A stretch of DNA of 15,117 nt from a bacterium. GTDB lineage: Bacteria; SZUA-79; Acidulodesulfobacterales; Acidulodesulfobacteraceae. Where the stretch lies: contig JAJZJD010000013.1 in NCBI GenBank assembly GCA_021828445.1, positions 1-15,117 on the forward strand, given 5' to 3'. Below, one piece after another: positions 1-5,954 of the stretch. The notes beneath the pieces were generated by a model that was not told the origin of the DNA, ran no database searches, and saw nothing but the letters and a program-made list of their open reading frames with translations. Made by a program: the position numbers and the translations under genes. Numbering within the stretch: position 1 is the stretch's first letter; each line of letters begins with the position of its first letter.

Positions 1-199
1 TACAAGTAGATATTCCTAAGAGCGTGTATAATAAGCAAAATCCCGTTATCGCCGTTATAATGAGTACGGCTCCTACAATTATCAATATTATGCCTAAAAC
101 GGCTAAAGACTTGACCTCATAAATGCCGATAACCAATATGACTATACCTGCTATGGCTCTGATAATTCTGTCAACGGCGCCCTCGTTTTTTTTAAACAT
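1..199 (-). CDS. YgaP-like DUF2892 inner-membrane protein (3' end outside window)
   Basis: The first 66 residues read from an ATG at 199 on the minus strand and run off the left edge. The protein opens MFKKNEGAVDRIIRAIAG, followed by two hydrophobic stretches (about residues 15-25 and 31-52) and ends in the window with ITGFCLLYTLLGISTC. The NEG..DR.IR start and the ITG.C.LY.LLGIST segment are the signature of the DUF2892 family, the membrane part of YgaP-type proteins, which are usually about 65-75 residues, so little is missing. The start is supported by AGGGGG eight to nine bases upstream on the minus strand. Standalone members of this family are common; their role is not settled, although YgaP itself carries a rhodanese domain that is not seen here. 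A 19-base AT-only palindrome (222-240) lies just upstream of the ribosome binding site. Confidence 0.85.
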   Translation of the reverse strand, partial: MFKKNEGAVDRIIRAIAGIVILVIGIYEVKSLAVLGIILIIVGAVLIITAITGFCLLYTLLGISTC

Positions 200-362
200 T
201 GTAACCCCCTTTTTTAAGTTAGTTTAAATTTAATTTAAACAGTTTTTATAGAATAACGATATATATAAATATTGCAATATATGAATCATAACCTTTAGTT
301 TAATTCTACCATATTTTTTTTAAATCAATATTAAAAATTTAAAAAAACAAACGGCTTTGGCG

Positions 363-391
363 TTGACAATTTAATAATTAAATAATATAAT
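363..391 (+). promoter_or_regulatory. sigma-70 promoter of rpmB
   Basis: TTGACA at 363-368 and TATAAT at 386-391 are separated by exactly 17 bases, a perfect match to the housekeeping consensus. The transcript would start near 398 and carry a leader of about 50 bases before rpmB. The -10 element is overlapped by an AT-only inverted repeat, TAATAATTA at 372-380 and TAATTATTA at 388-396, with a 7-base loop. In DNA this AT-rich the repeat may be chance, or it may be an operator. Confidence 0.85.
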
Positions 392-449
392 TATTAAACT
401 AACGTAGGCAATAGCATTTAATAAAAGATTAAAAAAGAGGAAAACTAAA

Positions 450-647
450 ATGTCGAGAGTTTGCAGTGTTTGCGGAAAAGGCATTCAATACGGGAACAAA
501 GTATCGCATGCCAATAACAAAACAAAAAAAGTATCGCTTCCAAATTTACATACCGTTAAGGCGGTTGTTTCTTCCGGCGGCAATAAAAAAATTAAGGTTT
601 GCGCAAAGTGTCTTAAAGCCGGCAAAGTCGTTAAAGCCGTCCGCTAA
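450..647 (+). CDS. rpmB: 50S ribosomal protein L28
   Basis: A 65-residue basic protein that matches bacterial L28, a component of the large ribosomal subunit. The diagnostic parts are the start MSRVCSVCGKG, the central NKVSHANNKTKK and SLPNLHTVK segments, and the end KVCAKCLKAGKVVK. It is the zinc-binding form: cysteines 5 and 8 near the N-terminus and a second CxxC near residues 51-54 form a four-cysteine zinc ribbon, which is absent from zinc-independent paralogues. GAGG at 437-440 gives a well-placed ribosome binding site for the ATG. It appears to be monocistronic, with its own consensus promoter and a convergent gene downstream. Confidence 0.97.
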   Translation: MSRVCSVCGKGIQYGNKVSHANNKTKKVSLPNLHTVKAVVSSGGNKKIKVCAKCLKAGKVVKAVR

Positions 648-656
648 AAGAAAGGA

Positions 657-674
657 GACGGACTTAAGTCCGTC
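657..674 (-). terminator. hairpin between convergent rpmB and rlmD, likely rho-independent terminator
   Basis: GACGGACTTAAGTCCGTC is a perfect 18-base palindrome in the 45-base gap between two convergent genes. Read on the minus strand it follows the methyltransferase stop and is trailed by a T-rich tail (TCCTTTCTTTT), which fits an intrinsic terminator. Read on the plus strand the tail is poor in T, so termination of rpmB here would be weaker. It may act in both directions. Confidence 0.55.
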
Positions 675-692
675 CCTAAACCGCCTGAAAAA

Positions 693-2033
693 TTATTTCC
701 TTAAAAACGCTATATGTTCCATATGATAGGTTCTCGGAAACATATCCGTTAAATTTACCCGTTCAATCTTATAGCCCGTTTCCGCAAAAACTTTTAAATC
801 CCTCAAAAGCGTCATAGTGTCGCATGAGATATATATAATGCATTCAGCGTTTATCGAGGCTATTTTAGCCGCCAGCCCTTTAACGCCTGCTCTCGGCGGG
901 TCTAAAACTATTAAATCGCATGTTTTTTTATTTTTCCCTGCGCCCGCTTTGTCAAGGTAGCCTGCTACGTCGGACTCGATGAATTTGATGTTTTTAATAT
1001 CGTTTAATATCAGATTTTTTTCCCCGAGTTTTACGGAGAAATCGCTTGATTCAACCCCTGTAATATTATCCGCAAACGGCGCTAAAAAAAGAGTGATATT
1101 TCCATACCCGCAATATAAATCAAGAGCATTAATAAAATTACGTCCCCTTTCCGCCGTAATGTTTTTCAAATATTCCGTAACGGCGGTTATAATGTTTTCA
1201 TTCTGTTTTTTGTTGACCTGAATAAAAGTAGGAAGGTCATACGAAAATTTTTTATCTTTTACGGTAAAATAATCGTCGCGGCTATTGCCGGTATTTTGCG
1301 CGGTATCTATTTCCTCTGCCCGTGTATATTTAACGGTTTTTTTGCCGCGAAGTTCAAAAAAAATATTATCCGCCCCGGTATTTTTTATAGCATCTTCCGC
1401 AAATTGCTTTAATGCGGGGGCATGATTTTTAAATCCAAAGATTATATTTTTTATTCCGGCATCTGCCAGCGTTACTTTTGTAATCCTGTCCAAAATAGTA
1501 TCTTTATAAGTTTTGTCCGATAATAAATTTCTTAAGTTTTTTAACATTTCGTTTATGCTTTCTTGCGCAAGAAAGCAATATTCCACGTCTATTACATGAT
1601 GAGTTAATTTTTTATAAAATCCTATATAAGGCGGATATATTTTTAATCCGATTTTTTGTCTGTAATTGAGATAATTTTGATCTGCCGGATTGATTGTTAT
1701 ATAGACATCGTCGATATTAACCGTATTTTTAAAAGTTTTTTTAAATTCGGTTTTAAAAATTTCCGTTTTCCAATAAATCTCTTCTTCATAAGGCATATTA
1801 AGATAACCGCATCCGCCGCAGATGCCAAAATGCTTACATGCCGGCTCGATTCTTTTCGGGGACGGCGTAATTATTTCGACTATTCTGCCGAACGCATAAC
1901 TTTTATGTTCGTCAAATATTTCTATTTTGAGGGTGTCCCCCGGAACCGCATAGCCGACGAATATAACTTTAGAATTAATTCTTCCTACGCCCCAGCCTCC
2001 GTATGCCAGAGAATCTATATGTATTGTTTTCAG
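693..2033 (-). CDS. rlmD: 23S rRNA (uracil-5-)-methyltransferase, RlmD/RumA family, probable CTG start
   Basis: A SAM-dependent enzyme that methylates C5 of a uracil in RNA; RlmD in E. coli acts on U1939 of 23S rRNA. Starting at CTG 2033 gives 446 residues, normal for the family. Residues 1-60 are a TRAM RNA-binding domain (SLAYGGWGVGR, then VGYAVPGDTL). Cysteines 66, 72 and 75 (CKHFGICGGC) with C153 (VEYC) match the CX5CX2C plus distant Cys iron-sulfur ligands of RumA. SAM motif LDLYCGYGN is at 304-312, DPPRAG at 378-383, the catalytic cysteine C404 is in YISCDT, and the base E439 is in HMEHIA. The first in-frame ATG is at 1796 and would delete the TRAM domain and three cluster cysteines. 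No ATG, GTG or TTG lies in frame between the upstream stop (2055-2057) and 1796. AAGGGGG at 2042-2048 sits 8 bases before CTG. Whether the target is U1939, U747 or another uracil cannot be told from sequence. Confidence 0.9.
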   Translation of the reverse strand: MKTIHIDSLAYGGWGVGRINSKVIFVGYAVPGDTLKIEIFDEHKSYAFGRIVEIITPSPKRIEPACKHFGICGGCGYLNMPYEEEIYWKTEIFKTEFKKTFKNTVNIDDVYITINPADQNYLNYRQKIGLKIYPPYIGFYKKLTHHVIDVEYCFLAQESINEMLKNLRNLLSDKTYKDTILDRITKVTLADAGIKNIIFGFKNHAPALKQFAEDAIKNTGADNIFFELRGKKTVKYTRAEEIDTAQNTGNSRDDYFTVKDKKFSYDLPTFIQVNKKQNENIITAVTEYLKNITAERGRNFINALDLYCGYGNITLFLAPFADNITGVESSDFSVKLGEKNLILNDIKNIKFIESDVAGYLDKAGAGKNKKTCDLIVLDPPRAGVKGLAAKIASINAECIIYISCDTMTLLRDLKVFAETGYKIERVNLTDMFPRTYHMEHIAFLRK

Positions 2034-2102
2034 CCTTTTTGCCCCCTTGTTTTTTTAATTATTATATTATATTATTTATAAAGTTTTAAGTGGAGAAATA
2101 AT
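2034..2102. promoter_or_regulatory. divergent promoter region of rlmD and rfbA
   Basis: The 69 bases between two divergent start codons are almost pure AT. On the plus strand a TTGTTT at 2047-2052 and TATTAT at 2070-2075 are 17 bases apart. On the minus strand TTAAAA (2089-2084) and TATAAT (2066-2061) are also 17 bases apart, giving a very short rlmD leader. The base composition makes chance matches likely, so only the existence of promoters here is well supported, not their exact positions. Confidence 0.4.
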
Positions 2103-2996
2103 ATGAAAGGCATTATTCTTGCGGGCGGAAGCGGAACGAGGCTTTATCCTATAACCCTAAGCGTCTGCAAACAGCTCCTGCCGGTTTACGATAAGCCTAT
2201 GATTTACTATCCCCTGTCGAGTCTTATGCTTGCCGGTATTAGGGATATTCTTATAATAACGACGCCCTCCGATTTAGATAAATTTAGAGCTATATTCGGC
2301 AACGGAAACGACTTGGGACTTAACATCGATTATAAAGAGCAGCCCTTGCCCGGCGGATTGGCGGAGGCATTTATAATAGGCAAGGATTTCATAGGCAGAG
2401 ACGACGTCTGCTTAATTTTAGGAGACAACATCTTTTACGGACACGGCATTTCAGAAAAGTTTAATTATGCAAAGGATATTATAAAACAAAACGGCGGCGG
2501 AGTAATTTTCACGTATTACGTCGAAGACCCTCAGAGATACGGGGTTATCGAAATAGGCGGCGGAAAAGTTTTGTCGATAGAGGAAAAACCGCAGAATCCA
2601 AAATCAAACTACGCGGTCACCGGAGTTTATTTTTACGATAACGAAGTCGTTAATATTGCAGGCGGGTTAAAACCGTCCGAAAGAGGAGAGCTTGAAATAA
2701 CCGACGTAAACAATGTATATTTAAAAAGCGAAAAACTTAACGCCGTAACGCTCGGCAGAGGTTACGCATGGCTTGACACGGGAACGCCGGAAAGCCTGCT
2801 CGATGCTTCAAAATTTATCGAAATGATGGAAAAAAGGCAGGGACTCAAAATCGGATGTATAGAGGAAATAGCTTATAAAATGAACTATATTTCGGAAGAA
2901 GGGCTGATAAATCTCTCAAAAAAGTATATTAAAAGCGGTTACGGACGATATATTTTGAAAATAATAAATGAGAATAAAGATAAGGATATAATTTAA
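2103..2996 (+). CDS. rfbA: glucose-1-phosphate thymidylyltransferase
   Basis: RmlA/RfbA joins glucose 1-phosphate and dTTP to give dTDP-glucose, the first step to dTDP-rhamnose and other deoxysugars of surface polysaccharides. The 297 residues are full length. The N-terminal nucleotide-binding motif GGSGTRLYPIT is at residues 8-18, followed by KQLLPVYDKPMIYYPLS, the LGDNIFYGHG metal and substrate loop near 106-115, VIEIG...IEEKPQNPKSNYAVTG, RGELEITDVN and GRGYAWLDTGTPESL. The 3' end KRQGLKIGCIEEIAY is also typical. Start: ATG preceded by GGAG at 2092-2095. The gene leads a three-gene set, but rfbB, rfbC and rfbD, its usual partners, are not in this window, so the rest of the pathway must be elsewhere. 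Identification is secure. Confidence 0.96.
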   Translation: MKGIILAGGSGTRLYPITLSVCKQLLPVYDKPMIYYPLSSLMLAGIRDILIITTPSDLDKFRAIFGNGNDLGLNIDYKEQPLPGGLAEAFIIGKDFIGRDDVCLILGDNIFYGHGISEKFNYAKDIIKQNGGGVIFTYYVEDPQRYGVIEIGGGKVLSIEEKPQNPKSNYAVTGVYFYDNEVVNIAGGLKPSERGELEITDVNNVYLKSEKLNAVTLGRGYAWLDTGTPESLLDASKFIEMMEKRQGLKIGCIEEIAYKMNYISEEGLINLSKKYIKSGYGRYILKIINENKDKDII

Positions 2997-3010
2997 AAGG
3001 TAAAAAATAC

Positions 3011-3262
3011 ATGAAAATAAGAAAGGTCGTTATGGCGGTCCTGATAACGGTCGCATTAGGGTTAGGTTCGGGTTTCCTGCTTTCCGGGTGTTCCGGCGTA
3101 AACAACTCGTTAGAGAATAATCACATTATGAACGGCGGCTGTTTCATAACATGTTATAATAAGGCCGGTAAATACGCTTCCGCCGGAAAATATGCCGATT
3201 ATACCGGCAATAAACCGCGCGGCGTAAAGAATGCCGCCCATTTTAAAAAGATAGACGGCTGA
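3011..3262 (+). CDS. small lipoprotein of unknown function
   Basis: An 83-residue protein not recognised as any known family. It has a basic start (MKIRK), a hydrophobic core and a lipobox LSGC ending at C27, so signal peptidase II should cut before C27 and leave a lipidated peptide of about 57 residues. The mature part holds a second cysteine pair (C44 and C48, CFITC) and a short internal repeat AGKYAS/AGKYAD, and is rich in Asn, Gly and Lys. It starts 14 bases after the rfbA stop, with AAAAGG overlapping that stop as a plausible ribosome binding site, so it is probably expressed with rfbA. The lipoprotein call is firm; the role is unknown. Confidence 0.7.
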   Translation: MKIRKVVMAVLITVALGLGSGFLLSGCSGVNNSLENNHIMNGGCFITCYNKAGKYASAGKYADYTGNKPRGVKNAAHFKKIDG

Positions 3263-3265
3263 TTT

Positions 3266-3490
3266 ATGCAAATAGACCTCAGTTTTTGGAGTATAACGGA
3301 TTGGTCTGCGTTTGCATTGACGCTGGCGGGAGTCTGGCAGTTAAGCTCCCATAAAAAGTCCGGTTTCGCCATAAACATTTTTGCTTCGATAGTATGGGTC
3401 GCCATAGGAATCCATTCCGGCTTATCCGGTCTTACGGCGCTGAATATAATTTTAATTTTGATATATTTAAGAGGTTATATAAAAAAGTAA
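3266..3490 (+). CDS. small three-helix membrane protein, PQ-loop/PnuC-like in size and layout
   Basis: A 74-residue, very hydrophobic protein with three predicted membrane segments (about residues 13-27, 33-50 and 53-70) and a basic C-terminus RGYIKK. Short loops such as SSHKKSG separate the helices. The pattern of an early W, then N37 in the second helix and W44, recalls one half of a PnuC or SemiSWEET-type three-helix bundle, units that dimerise to make a transporter. I infer this from size and topology and cannot prove homology. The ATG follows the lipoprotein stop by only three bases and has no strong ribosome binding site, which suggests translational coupling with the upstream gene. No known gene name applies. 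Confidence 0.65.
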   Translation: MQIDLSFWSITDWSAFALTLAGVWQLSSHKKSGFAINIFASIVWVAIGIHSGLSGLTALNIILILIYLRGYIKK

Positions 3491-3506
3491 TTTTAGTTTA
3501 AATCCT

Positions 3507-3544
3507 TTTAAATTTTACTAAATTTATAGTATAATAAGTATAAT
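3507..3544 (+). promoter_or_regulatory. candidate tRNA-Glu promoter
   Basis: Two TATAAT hexamers occur at 3530-3535 and 3539-3544 just upstream of the tRNA. The first has TTTAAA (3507-3512) 17 bases upstream and would start near 3542; the second would start near 3551 but lacks a good -35. The AT-rich setting lowers certainty. Confidence 0.45.
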
Positions 3545-3553
3545 TTTCAAAAA

Positions 3554-3628
3554 GGCCCCATAGTCTAGCGGTTAGGACGTTGCCCTCTCACGGCAGTAAC
3601 ACGGGTTCGAATCCCGTTGGGGCTGCCA
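3554..3628 (+). tRNA. tRNA-Glu (anticodon CUC)
   Basis: A 75-base cloverleaf with the 3' CCA encoded. The acceptor stem pairs GGCCCCA with TGGGGCT, beginning with a G-U pair, followed by the discriminator G and CCA. The D-arm holds AGCGGTTAGGA, the anticodon loop is CTCTCAC with CTC at its centre (reads GAG, glutamate), and the T-arm is ACGGG-TTCGAAT-CCCGT. The overall sequence follows bacterial tRNA-Glu, whose usual isoacceptor is UUC, so a second tRNA-Glu(UUC) is expected elsewhere. It is transcribed towards the next gene, whose start lies 11 bases after the CCA. Confidence 0.97.
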
Positions 3629-3639
3629 TTTTTTTTATT

Positions 3640-4746
3640 ATGAGCATAAGAAAAATTATATTTTTAACAATATTGTTTTTATCGGTTTCGCTTGGTAACG
3701 CATCTGCAAACGGAAATCCATCGTTAAAGAAGTCCCCGGTTCAGTCCGGTCAAAAAATCCGCCAAATTTTCAAATATAAAGCCGTTAAAAATCCTGCCGC
3801 TATAGCCGTAAATTCCAAAGACGAGATATTTATCGCAGGCGGCAAAAAAAATAGTTATGAAATTGCCGTTTTCAATATATACGGAAAGAGGCTGAAGACT
3901 TTTATATACGGCGCCGTTAAGCATAACGGCGTTTACGCCGTAAAAAACGGAAATGGAAAAGTTTATTTTTATAATAATAACGGCATCGTAAAGCCGTGGG
4001 CTATTTTTATCGGCAAAAATGGAAATTTATGGGTTGCAAACGAAGGAGGCAAAAAAGGATTTATATCGAAAATTTCGCCGGAAGGCAAAGTTTTACTAAA
4101 GATAACGAATAATATCGATTTTCCCTATTCTATCGCATTTACCGAGAGCGGCGATATACTTGCCGCCGATTACGGAAACGGATTTGACGGCTATATCTCC
4201 GAATATAACTCAAAAGGTATATTTTTAAGGAAGATTACGAAAGGCATAGAAAATCCCTATTCGGTTATAACCGGAAATAACGGAAACATTTATGCCGCAA
4301 ATTACAATAAAGGCGATATCGTATGCCTGTCGAAAACCGGAAAATTATTATGGAGTTCGTATAAAGATATAAGTTATCCTTATTCTATTTTATCGGGTAA
4401 AACCGGAAATATATGGGTGATTAACGATGGGCCGGTTCAGGGAAGCATCATTAAATATACTGCGGGCGGCAGGGTTATTAAATATATAACTTTCGGCATA
4501 AGTTATCCTTACGGGGCGGCGGCAGATAAGGCAGGCAATATTTTTGTCGCAAATTTCAACAACGATACGGTTTCTAAATTCAATGAAAAAGGTGAATTTA
4601 CCGGTTTTGCCGGTAATATCAGAAAACCGATAGGGATAGCCGCAGATGAAAAAGGAGACGTTTTCGTTCTTAACGACGACGGATATTTTACTAAAATAAC
4701 CGGAAACGGCGGACGACTAAAATCCGATAACCCGGTTAAAAAATAA
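3640..4746 (+). CDS. exported NHL-type beta-propeller protein
   Basis: A 368-residue protein with a signal peptide (n-region MSIRK, hydrophobic core, likely cleavage after ASA near residue 23), so it is probably periplasmic or secreted. The rest is a run of about 40-residue repeats, each with an entry motif such as KNPAAIAV (50), KPWAIFI (118), DFPYSIAF (160), ENPYSVIT (204), SYPYSILS (245), SYPYGAAA (288) and RKPIGIAA (328), followed by a GN(I/L)(W/Y/F)VAN strand. Seven such units fit a closed seven-bladed NHL propeller; the first-to-second spacing of 68 is long and hides an insertion or worn blade. NHL propellers bind proteins, RNA or ligands or act as lyases; no catalytic motif is visible, so the role is unknown. 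The reading frame stays open into the tRNA, but the ATG at 3640 is chosen because the signal peptide begins there. It has no clear ribosome binding site. Confidence 0.88.
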   Translation: MSIRKIIFLTILFLSVSLGNASANGNPSLKKSPVQSGQKIRQIFKYKAVKNPAAIAVNSKDEIFIAGGKKNSYEIAVFNIYGKRLKTFIYGAVKHNGVYAVKNGNGKVYFYNNNGIVKPWAIFIGKNGNLWVANEGGKKGFISKISPEGKVLLKITNNIDFPYSIAFTESGDILAADYGNGFDGYISEYNSKGIFLRKITKGIENPYSVITGNNGNIYAANYNKGDIVCLSKTGKLLWSSYKDISYPYSILSGKTGNIWVINDGPVQGSIIKYTAGGRVIKYITFGISYPYGAAADKAGNIFVANFNNDTVSKFNEKGEFTGFAGNIRKPIGIAADEKGDVFVLNDDGYFTKITGNGGRLKSDNPVKK

Positions 4747-4789
4747 AAATATATTAGAGCATTTTAAGAAATAGGAGAATCGGATAATT

Positions 4790-5836
4790 ATGAAATGCGC
4801 TCTTTATTACGGCAATAAAGATATAAGGCTCATAGAAAAGGATATTCCAAAAATAAGCGGCGACGAAGTTCTTATGAAAGTCGAAGCAAGCGGTATTTGC
4901 GGCAGCGACGTCATAGAATGGTACAGGAGGGATAAGGTGCCTCTTGTTTTGGGGCACGAGGTTTCCGGCGTAATAATCGAAACCGGAAAAAACGTTAAAC
5001 AATATAAAGCCGGCGACAGGATTTGCGCGGCGCACCATGTTCCCTGCAATATATGCAAATATTGTCTAAGCGGACATCAGACCGTCTGCGAAACCATAAG
5101 AACGACCAACTTTGACCCGGGTGGATTTTCGGAGTATCTGAGGCTTCCCGAAATAAACGTAAAAAACGGAATATATCTTTTGCCGGATTCGGTCAGTTTT
5201 GAAGAGGGAACCTTTATAGAGCCGCTGGCGTGCGTCGTGCGCGGGCAGAGGCTTGCGGGAGTAAAACCCGCCGATACGGCAATAGTTTTAGGCAGCGGGC
5301 TTTCGGGTCTTCTGCATATAAGTTTTTTAAGGGCTGCGGGCGCAAGCAGGATTATAGCGGTCGATATTAACGATAAACGTCTTGAATACGCAAAAAAATT
5401 CGGAGCGGATTATACGTTTAACGCAAAAGACTTTAGCGCAGGCTCAGGCGGATTCAATTTGCCCGAGGCTATTAAAGATATTAACGAAGGATTTTTAGCG
5501 GATATAGTAATTTTATCGACAGGCGCAGACAGCGCAATCTTGCAGGGACTTAAATCAGTAAGGCGGGGCGGGACGGTTCTGTTTTTCGGGGCGGCGGACG
5601 AAGGGGCAAGGCTTCCGCTTTCGATTAACGAGATATTCTGGAGAACCGAAATTACGCTGTTAAGCTCTTACGCAGGGTCAATTCTTGACCACAAGACGGC
5701 TCTCGAGCTTATAAGGTCGGGCAGGGTGAACGTTAAAGATATGATAACCGACAGGCTTCCTTTGAAAGATATCGCTAAAGGATTCGAGCTTACCGCAAAA
5801 GCGCAGGATTCGCTAAAAGTTATAATAAAATTTTAA
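4790..5836 (+). CDS. zinc-dependent alcohol/polyol dehydrogenase (MDR superfamily)
   Basis: A 348-residue medium-chain dehydrogenase that should oxidise an alcohol or polyol with NAD(P). The GroES-like N-terminal domain carries catalytic-zinc ligands C37 (SGICGSD), H56-E57 (GHEVSG) and E144 (FIEPLACV). The structural-zinc lobe is present: C86, C89, C92 and C100. The Rossmann fold begins at about 164, with GSGLSG at 168-173 and an acidic residue (D192 in VDIND) at the end of the second strand, which favours NAD over NADP. Sequence layout is closest to sorbitol, threonine or butanediol dehydrogenases, but the substrate cannot be assigned. TAGGAGA at 4772-4778 is the ribosome binding site. It follows the propeller gene by 43 bases and may share its transcript; nothing else nearby indicates a pathway. 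Confidence 0.92.
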   Translation: MKCALYYGNKDIRLIEKDIPKISGDEVLMKVEASGICGSDVIEWYRRDKVPLVLGHEVSGVIIETGKNVKQYKAGDRICAAHHVPCNICKYCLSGHQTVCETIRTTNFDPGGFSEYLRLPEINVKNGIYLLPDSVSFEEGTFIEPLACVVRGQRLAGVKPADTAIVLGSGLSGLLHISFLRAAGASRIIAVDINDKRLEYAKKFGADYTFNAKDFSAGSGGFNLPEAIKDINEGFLADIVILSTGADSAILQGLKSVRRGGTVLFFGAADEGARLPLSINEIFWRTEITLLSSYAGSILDHKTALELIRSGRVNVKDMITDRLPLKDIAKGFELTAKAQDSLKVIIKF

Positions 5837-5841
5837 GCAAT

Positions 5842-5886
5842 GCCATTACCGCGTAGGCGGGAAAGTTTCTTTTATGTATGCCCGCC
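5842..5886. repeat. hairpin-rich intergenic element, possible degenerate dispersed repeat or terminator
   Basis: CATTACCGCGTAGGCGGGAA (5844-5863) contains a CCGC-GTAG-GCGG hairpin (5849-5860) and resembles the widespread bacterial intergenic repeat of the type CATTCCCGCG..GGCGGGAAT. GGCGGG (5856-5861) can alternatively pair with CCCGCC (5881-5886) across a 19-base loop. It lies between the convergent dehydrogenase and phosphorylase genes, so it could help end transcription, but neither side has a clean T-tract. The repeat assignment rests on resemblance. Confidence 0.35.
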
Positions 5887-5929
5887 GAAGCGAATAAATC
5901 TGTTCTCTTTTGTCGATTAATATATTATG

Positions 5930-5954
5930 GCAGATGCCGTCAGCAGATGCCGTC
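5930..5954. repeat. 12-base tandem duplication spanning the glgP stop codon
   Basis: GCAGATGCCGTC occurs at 5930-5941 and again at 5943-5954, a period of 13. On the minus strand the glgP stop codon TGA falls at the junction of the copies, so the last codons of the gene (DGIC) are repeated, untranslated, directly after the stop. Confidence 0.85.

Noticed and set aside
222..240. Perfect 19-base palindrome GTTTAAATTTAATTTAAAC upstream of the DUF2892 gene
   Set aside because: It is almost pure AT in AT-rich DNA, and no second instance or nearby regulator supports an operator role.
1656..2081. 141-residue plus-strand reading frame
   Set aside because: It is antisense to the conserved TRAM and iron-sulfur region of the rRNA methyltransferase and shows no recognisable domain.
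2103..3490. Complete dTDP-rhamnose operon
   Set aside because: Only rfbA is present; the two following genes do not resemble rfbB, rfbC or rfbD.
3580..3639. In-frame extension of the propeller gene into the tRNA, starting at an ATG-like codon set inside tRNA-Glu
   Set aside because: The 20 extra residues are translated tRNA sequence; the signal peptide begins at the ATG at 3640.
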